Shown here piece after piece: positions 24,980 through 33,748 of a DNA stretch of 64,000 bases (the first letter of the stretch is position 1; each line of letters opens with the position of its first letter). Where the stretch lies: contig NZ_CP154625.1 in the NCBI RefSeq assembly GCF_051148895.1, forward strand, positions 1,302,001-1,366,000. The letters run 5' to 3'. This stretch comes from Terrisporobacter vanillatitrophus (GTDB lineage Bacteria; Bacillota; Clostridia; Peptostreptococcales; Peptostreptococcaceae). Under the pieces are notes generated by a model. That model saw nothing but the letters and a program-made list of their open reading frames with translations. It did no database searches and had not been told where the DNA came from. The position numbers were made by a program, and so were the translations under genes.

Positions 24980-25732
24980 TTATTTTTTTGCTAACAGAGC
25001 AGCGCCCAGAGCACCTGCATATCGTCCATCATTAGTGCAATTTACTTTTACTTTAAGTTTAGTAGATAATGATGATGCAAAATATTGGCTATGACTTAAT
25101 CCACCAGTTAAAATTATTTTATCGGATAGTTTTTTCTTTTGGCAGAGAGAAGATACTTTTGTAGCAACGGAGTCTACTATTCCACAAGCTATATCTTCTC
25201 TCTTTGTACCTTTACCCATTAATGAAATAATTTCACTTTCAGCAAAAACTGTACAAAGAGAACTGATTGACACAGGATTTCCAAGTTTAGCCATAGAAAA
25301 TAATTCATTTATAGTAATACCAAGTCTATTTGACATTATTTCAAGAAATTTACCTGTTCCGGCTGAGCATTTATCATTCATTATAAAATCACTTACAATA
25401 TTATTTTCGATTTTTATAACTTTAGTATCTTGACCACCTACATCTATTATGGTGCAATTTTCACCAGCTAAATAAGCTCCACCTATACCGTGACAAGTTA
25501 TTTCAGTAACAATTTTATCTGCAAAATCAACAGCTACACGACCATATCCTGTTGCAATAACTTTATTATTATTACTATTAACATTGATGTCCATTGATTG
25601 TAATTTTTCTTTAATTAAGTTGGAAGTTTCTTTGCTACTCCAACCAGTTGGAAGAACAAATTTATTTTCTTTATCTCCAAGTACAACCACCTTGGAAGCT
25701 GTTGAACCAATATCTATTCCTATATAATTCAT
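24980..25732 (-). CDS. 2-hydroxyacyl-CoA dehydratase-type activator ATPase (YjiL/HgdC family)
   Basis: A 250-aa ASKHA-fold ATPase: phosphate-1 motif IGIDIGSTASKVVVLG, IIDVGGQDTKVI, the cluster-ligand region NDKCSAGTGKFLE and a second cysteine in SSLCTVFAESE. The C-terminal IILTGGLSHSQYFA and GAALLAKK complete the fold. A dimer holds one [4Fe-4S] cluster between subunits and uses ATP to push an electron at very low potential onto its partner. The partner is evidently the double-cubane-cluster protein two genes upstream. It is the last gene of the minus-strand cluster, 13 bases after the DUF3343 gene. Confidence 0.9.
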   Translation of the reverse strand: MNYIGIDIGSTASKVVVLGDKENKFVLPTGWSSKETSNLIKEKLQSMDINVNSNNNKVIATGYGRVAVDFADKIVTEITCHGIGGAYLAGENCTIIDVGGQDTKVIKIENNIVSDFIMNDKCSAGTGKFLEIMSNRLGITINELFSMAKLGNPVSISSLCTVFAESEIISLMGKGTKREDIACGIVDSVATKVSSLCQKKKLSDKIILTGGLSHSQYFASSLSTKLKVKVNCTNDGRYAGALGAALLAKK

Positions 25733-25745
25733 TTTAAAAATTCCT

Positions 25746-26006
25746 TTAACAGTATTTATCTCTTTTTGAATTAATGTTAGTTTTAATTTCTGTAATTTTT
25801 ATAATATCTAAAGACTCTTCATTGATACATTTTTTTATTTCATCAATATCTTCTTTATTAATTAAAAGAGATATACCACAACATTTGCTTGCAACTCGTG
25901 GAGTAGGAGCAATTGTAGATTTTATATTTCTTTTTTTTAAAGAATTGTACAGCCTCATACCACTATCATGGTTATTAAACAGTACATAGTATTGAACCTT
26001 TTCCAT
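25746..26006 (-). CDS. DUF3343 putative Se/S carrier-like protein
   Basis: An 86-aa protein resembling DUF3343, annotated as putative Se/S carrier-like. It opens KVQYYVLFNNHDSGMRLYNSLKKRNIK and has APTPRVASKCCGISLLI with adjacent cysteines at about 43-44. The family co-occurs with selenium genes and with cysteine-desulfurase-like proteins, and one lies in this cluster. Delivering sulfur or selenium to a partner is an inference from that association. It starts one base after the DCCP gene ends, so translation is probably coupled. Confidence 0.8.
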   Translation of the reverse strand: MEKVQYYVLFNNHDSGMRLYNSLKKRNIKSTIAPTPRVASKCCGISLLINKEDIDEIKKCINEESLDIIKITEIKTNINSKRDKYC

Positions 26007-26007
26007 T

Positions 26008-27282
26008 TTACATACCTAACATTTCAATAAATGCACCAATTCTTGTACGAAGTTGTTCAGCATCACTATCAGTATAATCAGTTTCTATTCCTAGTACTGG
26101 TATGCCAGCTTCTTTAAGAGCTCTTTCAACTGTAAAACCTTCCACATCATAAAGAGAACAGAATTTAAGATTAATATCTATTATACCATCAACTTTATAT
26201 TCTTTAGCTAAACGTATAATATCATCAATTCTTCCGTGGTTTGGAGTGAAGCAAGCACAGTTTATGCCCATATATCTTTCACTAAGAGCTTCAATTTGAT
26301 TTTCTATAGTAGTTTGACTTTCATCTACTAAGTTCTCAAAGTAGCGAGTACCTGTACACATTTCTTCACATACTACAGCAGCACCGCTTGTTTCAACTAT
26401 ATTATGTATTTTCCAGTTTGGTATAGCAAGAGGAGTACCAGTTAACATTATTCTCTTAGTACCTACTGGAACCACACTTATATTATTGTTTATTCTTTCT
26501 TCTAATTCATCACATAATTTGTTAGTCATTTGAGTAAAACGAGCAGGATCGTCATAAAATGCAATTTGAGATATAACTAAAGCATCTCTACCACTTATAG
26601 GTAAGCATTCATTTTTTCTACATTCATATAAACGAGCTAGTGCGCGTCTTTTATCATTTATTAGTTTTATGGCAACTGACAATTTTTCGGCAGTAATTTC
26701 ATTTCCTGTGAATTTTTCAACAACATCTTTAAATTCATTTATTTCTTCAGCCCATGCTTTTATATCTTTTCTACGTTTCATCTGAGGCAAGTCCATTATA
26801 TGCATTGGAACATCTTCTCCTAGAATTTCCCAAGCCTTTTTCTTACCATCACAAGTTGTTTCACCTATGTACATATCTGCTATTCTAAAGAAAGGACATG
26901 TTTTATCAAGTCTTGCACCAACAGAAGCCTTTATTAATGGACATGTGCTAGTTGGTAAAACCTTTTCTCCTCCTGGAACCCAAAATTGTGATCCACCACA
27001 TAAACCAGTAGCTATTGCATCTGCTGCAAATACAACTTCATCTGGAACATAAACACAGAATGTACCAAATACTTTACCACCATTTTCTTGGTGTTTTATT
27101 AATTCTGCCGGACGAACACCGTGTATTTCAGCAACAACAAAATTATAATAATCCATTGATTCTGGTCTATTTTCTTGACTTAAAAATACATCTCCAAAAG
27201 CTTGTGGAAGTACCTCACATAGTTGATCATGTGTGTCTAAATCCATTCCTAAATTCTCCCACATTTGACGGTAATCTGCCAT
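26008..27282 (-). CDS. double-cubane-cluster protein (YjiM/HgdB-like reductase)
   Basis: A 424-aa member of the 2-hydroxyacyl-CoA dehydratase D-component superfamily. Cysteine-containing motifs suited to bind clusters are ATGLCGGSQFWVPGG, LPTSTCPLIKAS, DKTCPFFRIAD, EEMCTGTRYF, GINCACFTPNHGR and NLKFCSLYDVEG. The single-subunit form paired with an activator is the DCCP/DCCPR system, where an [8Fe-9S] double cubane reduces small molecules such as acetylene in vitro; its physiological substrate is unknown. The enzymes of 2-hydroxyacyl-CoA dehydration would need a second subunit and a CoA-transferase, which are absent here. AAGGGGG ribosome binding site. Confidence 0.85.
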   Translation of the reverse strand: MADYRQMWENLGMDLDTHDQLCEVLPQAFGDVFLSQENRPESMDYYNFVVAEIHGVRPAELIKHQENGGKVFGTFCVYVPDEVVFAADAIATGLCGGSQFWVPGGEKVLPTSTCPLIKASVGARLDKTCPFFRIADMYIGETTCDGKKKAWEILGEDVPMHIMDLPQMKRRKDIKAWAEEINEFKDVVEKFTGNEITAEKLSVAIKLINDKRRALARLYECRKNECLPISGRDALVISQIAFYDDPARFTQMTNKLCDELEERINNNISVVPVGTKRIMLTGTPLAIPNWKIHNIVETSGAAVVCEEMCTGTRYFENLVDESQTTIENQIEALSERYMGINCACFTPNHGRIDDIIRLAKEYKVDGIIDINLKFCSLYDVEGFTVERALKEAGIPVLGIETDYTDSDAEQLRTRIGAFIEMLGM

Positions 27283-27399
27283 AAAAAATCCCCCTTATAC
27301 ATGTATTTAATATTTAACACATAAAGACTAACATAGCAAAAAATCAAAGTCAATTTATATACAAAAATACAATAAATAAGGTTGAAATATAGATAAAAT

Positions 27400-28554
27400 C
27401 TATATTTCAGTTATTATATTTTTTATGGCATTAATACAGAAATCTATTTCAGCTTTTGTATTAAAATGACTAAATGCAAAACGAACTGTACCCTTAGGAA
27501 AAGTACCTAAAGTTTTATGAGCCATAGGAGCGCAATGAAGTCCTACTCGTGTCATAATACTATATTGGCTGTCTAGTAAAAAGGCAACTGTAGCATTATC
27601 TATATTCTGAAAATCTAAGGAAACTACAGAAGAACGATTTTTCAAATTATCTTTTCCTATGATTTTAATTTGAGGGATTTTTTTAATTTCTTCTATAAAG
27701 TAACTTGTTATCTCTAATTTTTTATTGAAAATATTTTCAAGACCCTCACTTAATAAGTAATTAAGACTATGATTAAGGCCGATAATTCCAGGTAGGTTCA
27801 TAGTACCACTTTCAAATCGATCAGGTAAAAACTCAGGAAGAACCTCTGAGTCTGATAAACTACCAGTGCCACCAGCAATTAGTGGATCTATTTGTAAAGC
27901 TAAGTCCTTAGAAACAATAAAACCACCTATTCCTTGTGGTCCTAAAAGTCCTTTATGACCAGTAAAAGCTAAAAAATCTATATTTGACTTTTGCATATCA
28001 ATAGGTATTATACCTGCACTTTGTGCAGTATCTACTACAAAAAATATATTATTTTCTTTGCAAATTTCACCGATTTCATCTATTGGAATAATAGTTCCGC
28101 AAACGTTAGAACAATGAGTAGTAATAATAGCTTTTGTATCTTTATTTATAAAAGAAGCAAAATCCTTAGAATTTATTTCTCCTTTATTATTGCCATTAAC
28201 CACATCATAACGTACTCCTGAATTTTTCATTTGAGTTAAAGGTCTTAAAATAGCATTATGTTCCATACTGGAAATAATAACATGGTCACCCTTTTTTAAG
28301 AATCCTTTAATAAAATAATTTAAAGAATATGTAACACTTGGAGTGAAAATTACATTTTTTGAATTGGAAAAATTAAAAAGTTTACATAGAAGTTCTCTTG
28401 TATCCAATACTAAAGATTGTAAACTGTAGGCACCTTCATAATTTCCCCTATTTATATTAAATGCACCATTTTCAATGAAATTCTCCATAGTTTTGCCAAG
28501 TCCAGGAGCCTTAGGAAAGGAAGTGCTGCCATTATCAAAATATATAAAGTTCAT
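27400..28554 (-). CDS. cysteine desulfurase-like aminotransferase class V (EF2568 family)
   Basis: A 384-aa PLP enzyme of the NifS/Csd fold: IYFDNGSTSFPK at the N terminus, SSMEHNAILRPL, VDTAQSAG with the PLP aspartate, AFTGHKGLLGPQGIGG with the PLP lysine, and LHCAPMAHKTLGTFPKGTVRFAFS near the C terminus with the probable persulfide cysteine. The pattern fits the EF2568-type subfamily often linked to selenium genes. It would supply S or Se, perhaps to the DUF3343 protein. It is first in the minus-strand cluster, 117 bases before DCCP. AAGGAG ribosome binding site. Confidence 0.85.
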   Translation of the reverse strand: MNFIYFDNGSTSFPKAPGLGKTMENFIENGAFNINRGNYEGAYSLQSLVLDTRELLCKLFNFSNSKNVIFTPSVTYSLNYFIKGFLKKGDHVIISSMEHNAILRPLTQMKNSGVRYDVVNGNNKGEINSKDFASFINKDTKAIITTHCSNVCGTIIPIDEIGEICKENNIFFVVDTAQSAGIIPIDMQKSNIDFLAFTGHKGLLGPQGIGGFIVSKDLALQIDPLIAGGTGSLSDSEVLPEFLPDRFESGTMNLPGIIGLNHSLNYLLSEGLENIFNKKLEITSYFIEEIKKIPQIKIIGKDNLKNRSSVVSLDFQNIDNATVAFLLDSQYSIMTRVGLHCAPMAHKTLGTFPKGTVRFAFSHFNTKAEIDFCINAIKNIITEI

Positions 28555-28706
28555 AAGTTTTATCTCCTTTTTGAAAAATTATTAATTATATTAGTTTCAT
28601 TAAGAAAAGGTAACACTTATGAAGGTTTAAATCAATATAATTAATGATGCATATAAAAATTCTATTAATAAAAACTAATAATAGATTTTACTGATAGGAG
28701 GTAAAA

Positions 28707-29762
28707 ATGAATTGTAAGTGGGTTTCCAATGAAGATAGAGATTTAAAGTGTAGTAGACATGCCAACTCATCTGGTTATTGTCTTTTTCATAAAGAAAACA
28801 AAAGCAAAAGAGAAAGAGCTTTATTTGATGCATATATAAAAAAAGGTGAAATTAGTGATTTTACAGGATTTTGTTTCGAAGATAAATTTGATATTAATAA
28901 AATAGTGAATTTTAATTATGAAAAATTAAAGTTTTGTGAAGCTATATTTAAAGAAGAAGCAAACTTTAGTAATTTTACATTTAAAAATACTGTAGATTTT
29001 ACAAATGCTCAGTTTGAATCTTATCTTTATTTTAAGCAATCAACTTTTTTAGGAAACTGCATATTTCATAAAACTATTTTTAATACTAAATATATAAATG
29101 AACTGGTATTTGAAAAATCAGATTTTAATGGTCAGAAACTTATAGTAGAAAAATGTGTCAACTTTCCCCGTTTAGATGGAATTGTTTTCTCACCATATAC
29201 AAAATTTATTTTAAAAGATACATATTATAATGAAGAAAATTCATTATGTGGTAGAAATAATTATAAAATAGCAAGAATACAAGCAAAAATAACAGAAGAT
29301 AATGAGAATATTGGTTACTACTATTATAATGAAAGAAATTATGCTAGTAATTTCTTGAAAAACAAGAAATATGATGGGTACAGGGATTATTTAGTTAATG
29401 ATTTTTTTGACTTTTTATCAAAATATTTTATAGGTTATGGAGAAAGGCCCTTAAAACTACTATTAATAAGTTTTTCCATTATAAGTTTATTTGCTTTTAT
29501 ATATTTATTTACAGGAATAAAAAGTCTTTACCATGGATTAATAAAAGTAAATTTATTAAATAATACATATTCACTTTATGAACTTGTTACTTTTTATATG
29601 GAAGCGTGGTATTTTTCTATGATGACCTTTAGCACAGTAGGATATGGTGATTTTATTGCCTTTGGTTTATTGAGCAAAATGTTAGTATGCCTAGAAGTTT
29701 TTTTAGGAATAACAATACATGCCACATGGACATCTATATTATTCTCAAGAATGATAAAATAA
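28707..29762 (+). CDS. pentapeptide-repeat two-helix potassium channel
   Basis: A 351-aa protein. The N terminus has a Cys/His set (Cys3, Cys15, His18, Cys25, His28) that may bind zinc. Residues ~50-165 are pentapeptide-like repeats (FCEAIFKEEANFSNFTFKNT). A hydrophobic helix (~250-269), pore loop with selectivity filter TVGYGD (310-315) and second helix (~322-346) form an Ion_trans_2-type K+ channel. The soluble part is N-terminal, unlike the C-terminal RCK domains of most prokaryotic two-helix channels. TAGGAGG ribosome binding site; monocistronic and divergent from the desulfurase gene. The gating stimulus is unknown. Confidence 0.85.
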   Translation: MNCKWVSNEDRDLKCSRHANSSGYCLFHKENKSKRERALFDAYIKKGEISDFTGFCFEDKFDINKIVNFNYEKLKFCEAIFKEEANFSNFTFKNTVDFTNAQFESYLYFKQSTFLGNCIFHKTIFNTKYINELVFEKSDFNGQKLIVEKCVNFPRLDGIVFSPYTKFILKDTYYNEENSLCGRNNYKIARIQAKITEDNENIGYYYYNERNYASNFLKNKKYDGYRDYLVNDFFDFLSKYFIGYGERPLKLLLISFSIISLFAFIYLFTGIKSLYHGLIKVNLLNNTYSLYELVTFYMEAWYFSMMTFSTVGYGDFIAFGLLSKMLVCLEVFLGITIHATWTSILFSRMIK

Positions 29763-29843
29763 TTTTAGAAAATAATTCAAGATTATTACTCAACTAAAGG
29801 GGACAAAATAATTTAGACTAAAGTTACCAAGAAGGTGAGAATT

Positions 29844-31025
29844 TTGAAAAAAGGAGCACAAGTATTACTAGTTTTTCTAATCATTATAAGTATTGTTACT
29901 CCTAATATTTCTTATGGTGAAATTACAAATGTAGATAAGTTTTCCAAGTCATCAATATTAATTGATCAAGACACCGCTAGAGTTTTATATGAAAAAAATC
30001 CTGATGAAAAAAGACCTTTAGCCAGCCTTAGTAAGATGATGACATTTTTAATTGCTATTGAAGCAATTAAAAATAAGGAGGTAAATCCTCAAGATATTAT
30101 TGTAGTAGACAAAGATATAGCAAAAGTAAGAGGATCTTCTTATAAATTAAAAGAAGGAGAAAAAGTACCGCTTATAGAGCTTATGAAGGGTTTAATGATA
30201 GTATCAGGAAATGATGCAGCAGTGGCAATATCAAAACATATTGGAAAAAGTGAAGAGAAATTTGTGAAGAGAATGAATAAAAGAGCAAAAGAAATAGGAA
30301 TGACAAATACTTCATTTGTAAATTGTAATGGTCTTCCCATATATAGTTTATCTGATCCTAAAAAGCCACCAAAAGAAAATATCTCAACGGCAAGAGATAT
30401 TGCTAAATTAGGTAAGTATATGATGGATAATTATGAAAAGGAAGTAACAGCCATAACAGATATGCAAACTTACACTTATTCAGAAAGAGGTTTTTGTAAA
30501 AATAACACCAATGGACTTCTTTCTATAATACCTGATGTAGATGGAATAAAAACAGGATATACAGGTAATGCAGGATATTGTTTAGCTTTCTCAATGAAAA
30601 TCAATGAAGATACTAAAAACATAGAAAATAGGTTAATAGGTGTATCTCTTGGAGCTAATCATAAAAATAAAAGAATGCAAGCGTGTCTTGCAATGCTTAA
30701 GTATGGAAAGGAAAATTTCACCACACAAAAAGTTATGAGTAAAGAAGAGTTAATTGGTAAAAAATATTTAAAGGGGCTAAATGAGTTAGAAATCATCTTA
30801 GAAAGCGAAGATGACTTAATAATAGTGAAAAAAAATGATGAGAATATAAATACTCAGCTAACATTTAAAGAGATTAAATTACCTATTAAAAAAGGTGATG
30901 TATTAGGAGTAATAAAATACTATAATGATGATGGAGAAATTTTAGGTGCTAGTAAAATCGTAAGTAGAGAAGATTTATGTAATATTTCATTAAAAACAAG
31001 AATAAAAATTTTGTTTGCCGATTAA
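29844..31025 (+). CDS. dacF: D-alanyl-D-alanine carboxypeptidase (DacF/PBP5 type)
   Basis: A 393-aa exported serine peptidase. Signal peptide GAQVLLVFLIIISIVTPNISYG; SxxK in LASLSKMMTF; SxN in VSGNDAAVA; KTG in GIKTGYTGNAGYC. A C-terminal beta domain follows. It trims the terminal D-Ala of peptidoglycan stem peptides; DacF-type enzymes often act in sporulating cells. The TTG at 29844 is chosen since GAAGGTGAG serves it; a GTG at 29835 sits inside that site. Monocistronic before the rpsB promoter. Confidence 0.9.
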   Translation: MKKGAQVLLVFLIIISIVTPNISYGEITNVDKFSKSSILIDQDTARVLYEKNPDEKRPLASLSKMMTFLIAIEAIKNKEVNPQDIIVVDKDIAKVRGSSYKLKEGEKVPLIELMKGLMIVSGNDAAVAISKHIGKSEEKFVKRMNKRAKEIGMTNTSFVNCNGLPIYSLSDPKKPPKENISTARDIAKLGKYMMDNYEKEVTAITDMQTYTYSERGFCKNNTNGLLSIIPDVDGIKTGYTGNAGYCLAFSMKINEDTKNIENRLIGVSLGANHKNKRMQACLAMLKYGKENFTTQKVMSKEELIGKKYLKGLNELEIILESEDDLIIVKKNDENINTQLTFKEIKLPIKKGDVLGVIKYYNDDGEILGASKIVSREDLCNISLKTRIKILFAD

Positions 31026-31074
31026 TATCTAAAAATTAGTTAATAATTATAATGTAAGGTTATATTAAATTATA

Positions 31075-31103
31075 TTGAAATTTATTTTCGCCTATGTTAT
31101 ACT
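31075..31103 (+). promoter_or_regulatory. rpsB promoter
   Basis: TTGAAA (31075-31080), 17-base spacer, TATACT (31098-31103). Confidence 0.75.
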
Positions 31104-31133
31104 ATCAGAGGTGAAAAAATAAAATATAAATAT

Positions 31134-31220
31134 CACACACGGCCATGGGATCCTTAAAAGGTGCCATAAAATTGGTTTTTTAGGGAGTTGATCATGCCGG
31201 AGGTACAAAACCAAGGAGGT
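31134..31220 (+). ncRNA. candidate rpsB leader with pseudoknot (S2 autoregulation)
   Basis: A helix between ACGGCCATG (31139-31147) and CATGCCGG (31193-31200), with one bulged C, encloses TTGGTTTT (31172-31179). That loop sequence is complementary to AAAACCAA (31207-31214) just outside the helix, which runs into the AAGGAGGT ribosome binding site. The two pairings together make an H-type pseudoknot able to hide the start region. Regulation by S2 is inference. Confidence 0.55.
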
Positions 31221-31225
31221 ACAAT

Positions 31226-31948
31226 ATGTCAGTAATATCAATGAAACAATTATTAGAAGCTGGTGTTCACTTTGGACATCAAACAAGAAGATGGAATCCT
31301 AAAATGTCAAGATTCATCTTCACAGAAAGAAACGGAATCTATATAATAGATTTACAAAAAACAGTTAAAAAAGTTGAAGAAGCTTACAAATTCGTTAAAG
31401 AAGTAGCTGAAACTGGAAAGCCAATCTTATTCGTAGGAACTAAGAAACAAGCTCAAGAAGCTATAAAAGAAGAAGCTGAAAGATGTGGAATGTTCTTCGT
31501 AAACGAAAGATGGTTAGGTGGAATGTTAACTAACCACCAAACAATTCAAACAAGAATTAAAAAATTAAGAGAATTAGAAAAAATGGAAGAAGAAGGTGTA
31601 TTCAACGTTCTTCCTAAAAAAGAAGTTATAAAATTAAACGCTGAAAAAGAAAAATTAGAAAAATACTTAGGCGGAATAAAAGACATGCCTGAATTACCAG
31701 GAGCTATATTCGTAGTAGACCCAAGAAAAGAAAATATAGCTATACAAGAAGCTCACAGATTAGGTATACCAGTAGTTGGTATAGTTGATACAAACTGTGA
31801 CCCAGATGAATTAGATTTACCAATACCAGGAAATGACGATGCTATAAGAGCTGTTAAATTAATAACTGGTGCAATGGCTACTGCTGTAATAGAAGGTAGA
31901 CAAGGTGCTGAAGAAGAAGTTGTTGAGGAAGAAGCTCAAGAACAATAA
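31226..31948 (+). CDS. rpsB: 30S ribosomal protein S2
   Basis: A 240-aa protein with family sequence from MKQLLEAGVHFGHQTRRWNP through FVNERWLGGMLTNHQTI to GIVDTNCDPDELDLPIPGNDDAIRA. S2 joins the 30S subunit late and binds near S1. The tail is acidic (EEEVVEEEAQEQ). It starts the conserved rpsB-tsf-pyrH-frr order. ATA-rich isoleucine codon use is uniform over the whole block, as expected for a low-GC host. Terminal hairpin before tsf may tune the ratio of the two products. Confidence 0.98.
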   Translation: MSVISMKQLLEAGVHFGHQTRRWNPKMSRFIFTERNGIYIIDLQKTVKKVEEAYKFVKEVAETGKPILFVGTKKQAQEAIKEEAERCGMFFVNERWLGGMLTNHQTIQTRIKKLRELEKMEEEGVFNVLPKKEVIKLNAEKEKLEKYLGGIKDMPELPGAIFVVDPRKENIAIQEAHRLGIPVVGIVDTNCDPDELDLPIPGNDDAIRAVKLITGAMATAVIEGRQGAEEEVVEEEAQEQ

Positions 31949-31956
31949 AAAAAGAT

Positions 31957-31986
31957 AAATGGTAAGGGGGGGTTCCCTTACCATTT
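31957..31986 (+). repeat. 12-bp intercistronic hairpin between rpsB and tsf
   Basis: AAATGGTAAGGG and CCCTTACCATTT pair perfectly around a six-base loop GGGGTT. No T run follows, so partial attenuation or RNA processing is more likely than full termination. Confidence 0.7.
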
Positions 31987-32008
31987 AGAATATATAGGAG
32001 GAATAATA

Positions 32009-32920
32009 ATGGCTAACATAACTGCACAAATGGTTAAAGAATTAAGAGAAACTACTGGAGCTGGAATGCTTGATTGTAAAAAAGCTTTACAAGAAGCTGA
32101 AGGTAACATGGAAAAAGCAATAGACTTATTAAGAGAAAAAGGTTTATCAAAAGCTGCTAAGAAAGCTGATAGAGTTGCTGCTGAAGGTTTAGTAACTATA
32201 GAAGTAAATGCAGATAATACTACTGCTGCAATAGTAGAAGTAAACTCAGAAACTGACTTCGTTGCTAAAAACGAAGATTTCAAAGTATTCGTTAAGGATG
32301 CTGCTGAAATGGCTTTAGCTACTGAAGCTACTGAAATAGAATTATTATTAGCTGAAAACCACAAAGAAGGTAAAGCATTAAAAGACGTATTAAACGATAG
32401 AATAGCTAAAATAGGTGAAAAATTAGACTTCAGAAGATTCGAAAAATTAACTACTGAAGGTCAAATAGCTGGATACATACATGGAGCTGGAAAAATAGGT
32501 GTTTTAGTTGAATTATTAACTGAAGCAAGAGATGAAAAAGTATTAACTATGGGAAAAGATATAGCTATGCAAGTTGCTGCTATGAACCCAAAATACGTTT
32601 CAAGAGATGATGTTGATCAAGATTATATAGCTCATGAAACAGAAGTTCTAACTGCTCAAGCGTTAAACGAAGGAAAACCTGCTAACATAGTTGAGAAAAT
32701 GGTTAAAGGTAGATTAGAAAAAGAATTAAAAGAAGTTTGCTTATTAGAGCAAACATTCGTAAAAGATTCTGATTTAACTATAAAGAAATTAGTAGCAAAC
32801 ACTGCTAAAGAAGTTGGTTCAGACATACAAGTTGGTAGAGTTGTAAGATTCGAAGTTGGTGAAGGTATAGAAAAGAAAGAAGAAAACTTTGCTGAAGAAG
32901 TTGCTAAGCAACTTAAGTAA
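32009..32920 (+). CDS. tsf: translation elongation factor Ts
   Basis: A 303-aa factor, nucleotide exchange partner of EF-Tu. N-terminal UBA-like domain with ELRETTGAGMLDCKKALQEA, then the core NSETDFVAKNEDF that contacts EF-Tu, IHGAGKIGVLVEL and VAAMNPKYVSRDDV. TAGGAGG ribosome binding site. A terminator separates it from pyrH. Confidence 0.98.
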   Translation: MANITAQMVKELRETTGAGMLDCKKALQEAEGNMEKAIDLLREKGLSKAAKKADRVAAEGLVTIEVNADNTTAAIVEVNSETDFVAKNEDFKVFVKDAAEMALATEATEIELLLAENHKEGKALKDVLNDRIAKIGEKLDFRRFEKLTTEGQIAGYIHGAGKIGVLVELLTEARDEKVLTMGKDIAMQVAAMNPKYVSRDDVDQDYIAHETEVLTAQALNEGKPANIVEKMVKGRLEKELKEVCLLEQTFVKDSDLTIKKLVANTAKEVGSDIQVGRVVRFEVGEGIEKKEENFAEEVAKQLK

Positions 32921-32930
32921 TAGTTAACCA

Positions 32931-32959
32931 AAAGAGAACACTTATGTGTTCTCTTTTTT
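32931..32959 (+). terminator. terminator after tsf
   Basis: Stem AAAGAGAACAC / GTGTTCTCTTT with loop TTAT and T run; pyrH downstream may therefore have its own promoter. Confidence 0.85.
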
Positions 32960-33014
32960 AAAAAATATAATAAATAGTAAAAAATATATATGAAATGCGC
33001 ACGGGAGGATTTCT

Positions 33015-33716
33015 ATGGAACCTAAGTACAAAAGAGTATTACTTAAGCTAAGTGGTGAAGCACTAGCTGGTAACAAAGGATTTGGAATAAACAATGAAGT
33101 TGTTAATGAAATAGCAGTAGCTATTAAAAAAGTACAGGAAATTGGTGTTGAAGTTGCTGTTGTAGTAGGTGGAGGAAACTTCTGGAGAGGAAGAACTTCT
33201 GAAGGTATGGATAGAACAACAGCTGACTACATAGGAATGCTTGCTACAGTTATGAATGCTATGGCTCTTCAAGATGCCTTAGAAAATATAGATGTACAAA
33301 CTAGAGTACAAACTGCAATAGAAATGAAAGAAATTGCAGAACCATATATAAGAAGAAAAGCTGTAAGACACTTAGAAAAAGAAAGAGTTGTAATATTTGG
33401 TTCGGGAACTGGAAATCCATATTTCTCAACTGATACAGCTGCAGCTCTAAGAGCAGCAGAAATGGAAGCGGAAATAATATTATTAGCTAAAAAAGTTGAT
33501 GGTGTGTATGATAAAGATCCTGTTTTACATGCTGATGCTAAAAAGTTTAATGAATTATCATATATAGAAGTACTACAAAAAGAATTAAAAGTTATGGACT
33601 CAACTGCAACATCTTTATGTATGGATAATAGTATTCCAATAAAGGTATTTGAGTTAACAACAGAGAATATATTAAAGGCAGTGTACGGAGAAAATATAGG
33701 AACAACTGTACATTAA
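33015..33716 (+). CDS. pyrH: UMP kinase
   Basis: A 233-aa amino-acid-kinase-fold enzyme making UDP from UMP and ATP. KRVLLKLSGEALAG at the N terminus, VVVGGGNFWRG, DYIGMLATVMNAMALQDAL, FGSGTGNPYFSTDTAAALRA and KKVDGVYDKDP. Family length. GGGAGG ribosome binding site; frr starts 32 bases later. Confidence 0.98.
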   Translation: MEPKYKRVLLKLSGEALAGNKGFGINNEVVNEIAVAIKKVQEIGVEVAVVVGGGNFWRGRTSEGMDRTTADYIGMLATVMNAMALQDALENIDVQTRVQTAIEMKEIAEPYIRRKAVRHLEKERVVIFGSGTGNPYFSTDTAAALRAAEMEAEIILLAKKVDGVYDKDPVLHADAKKFNELSYIEVLQKELKVMDSTATSLCMDNSIPIKVFELTTENILKAVYGENIGTTVH

Positions 33717-33748
33717 TAAAAAACTAATTAAACGAAGGAGGAGTAAAA

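Noticed and set aside
24980..27282. 2-hydroxyglutaryl-CoA or phenyllactyl-CoA dehydratase operon
   Set aside because: Only one HgdB-like subunit is present, with no CoA-transferase, HgdA-like partner or dehydrogenase; the DCCP/activator pairing fits better.
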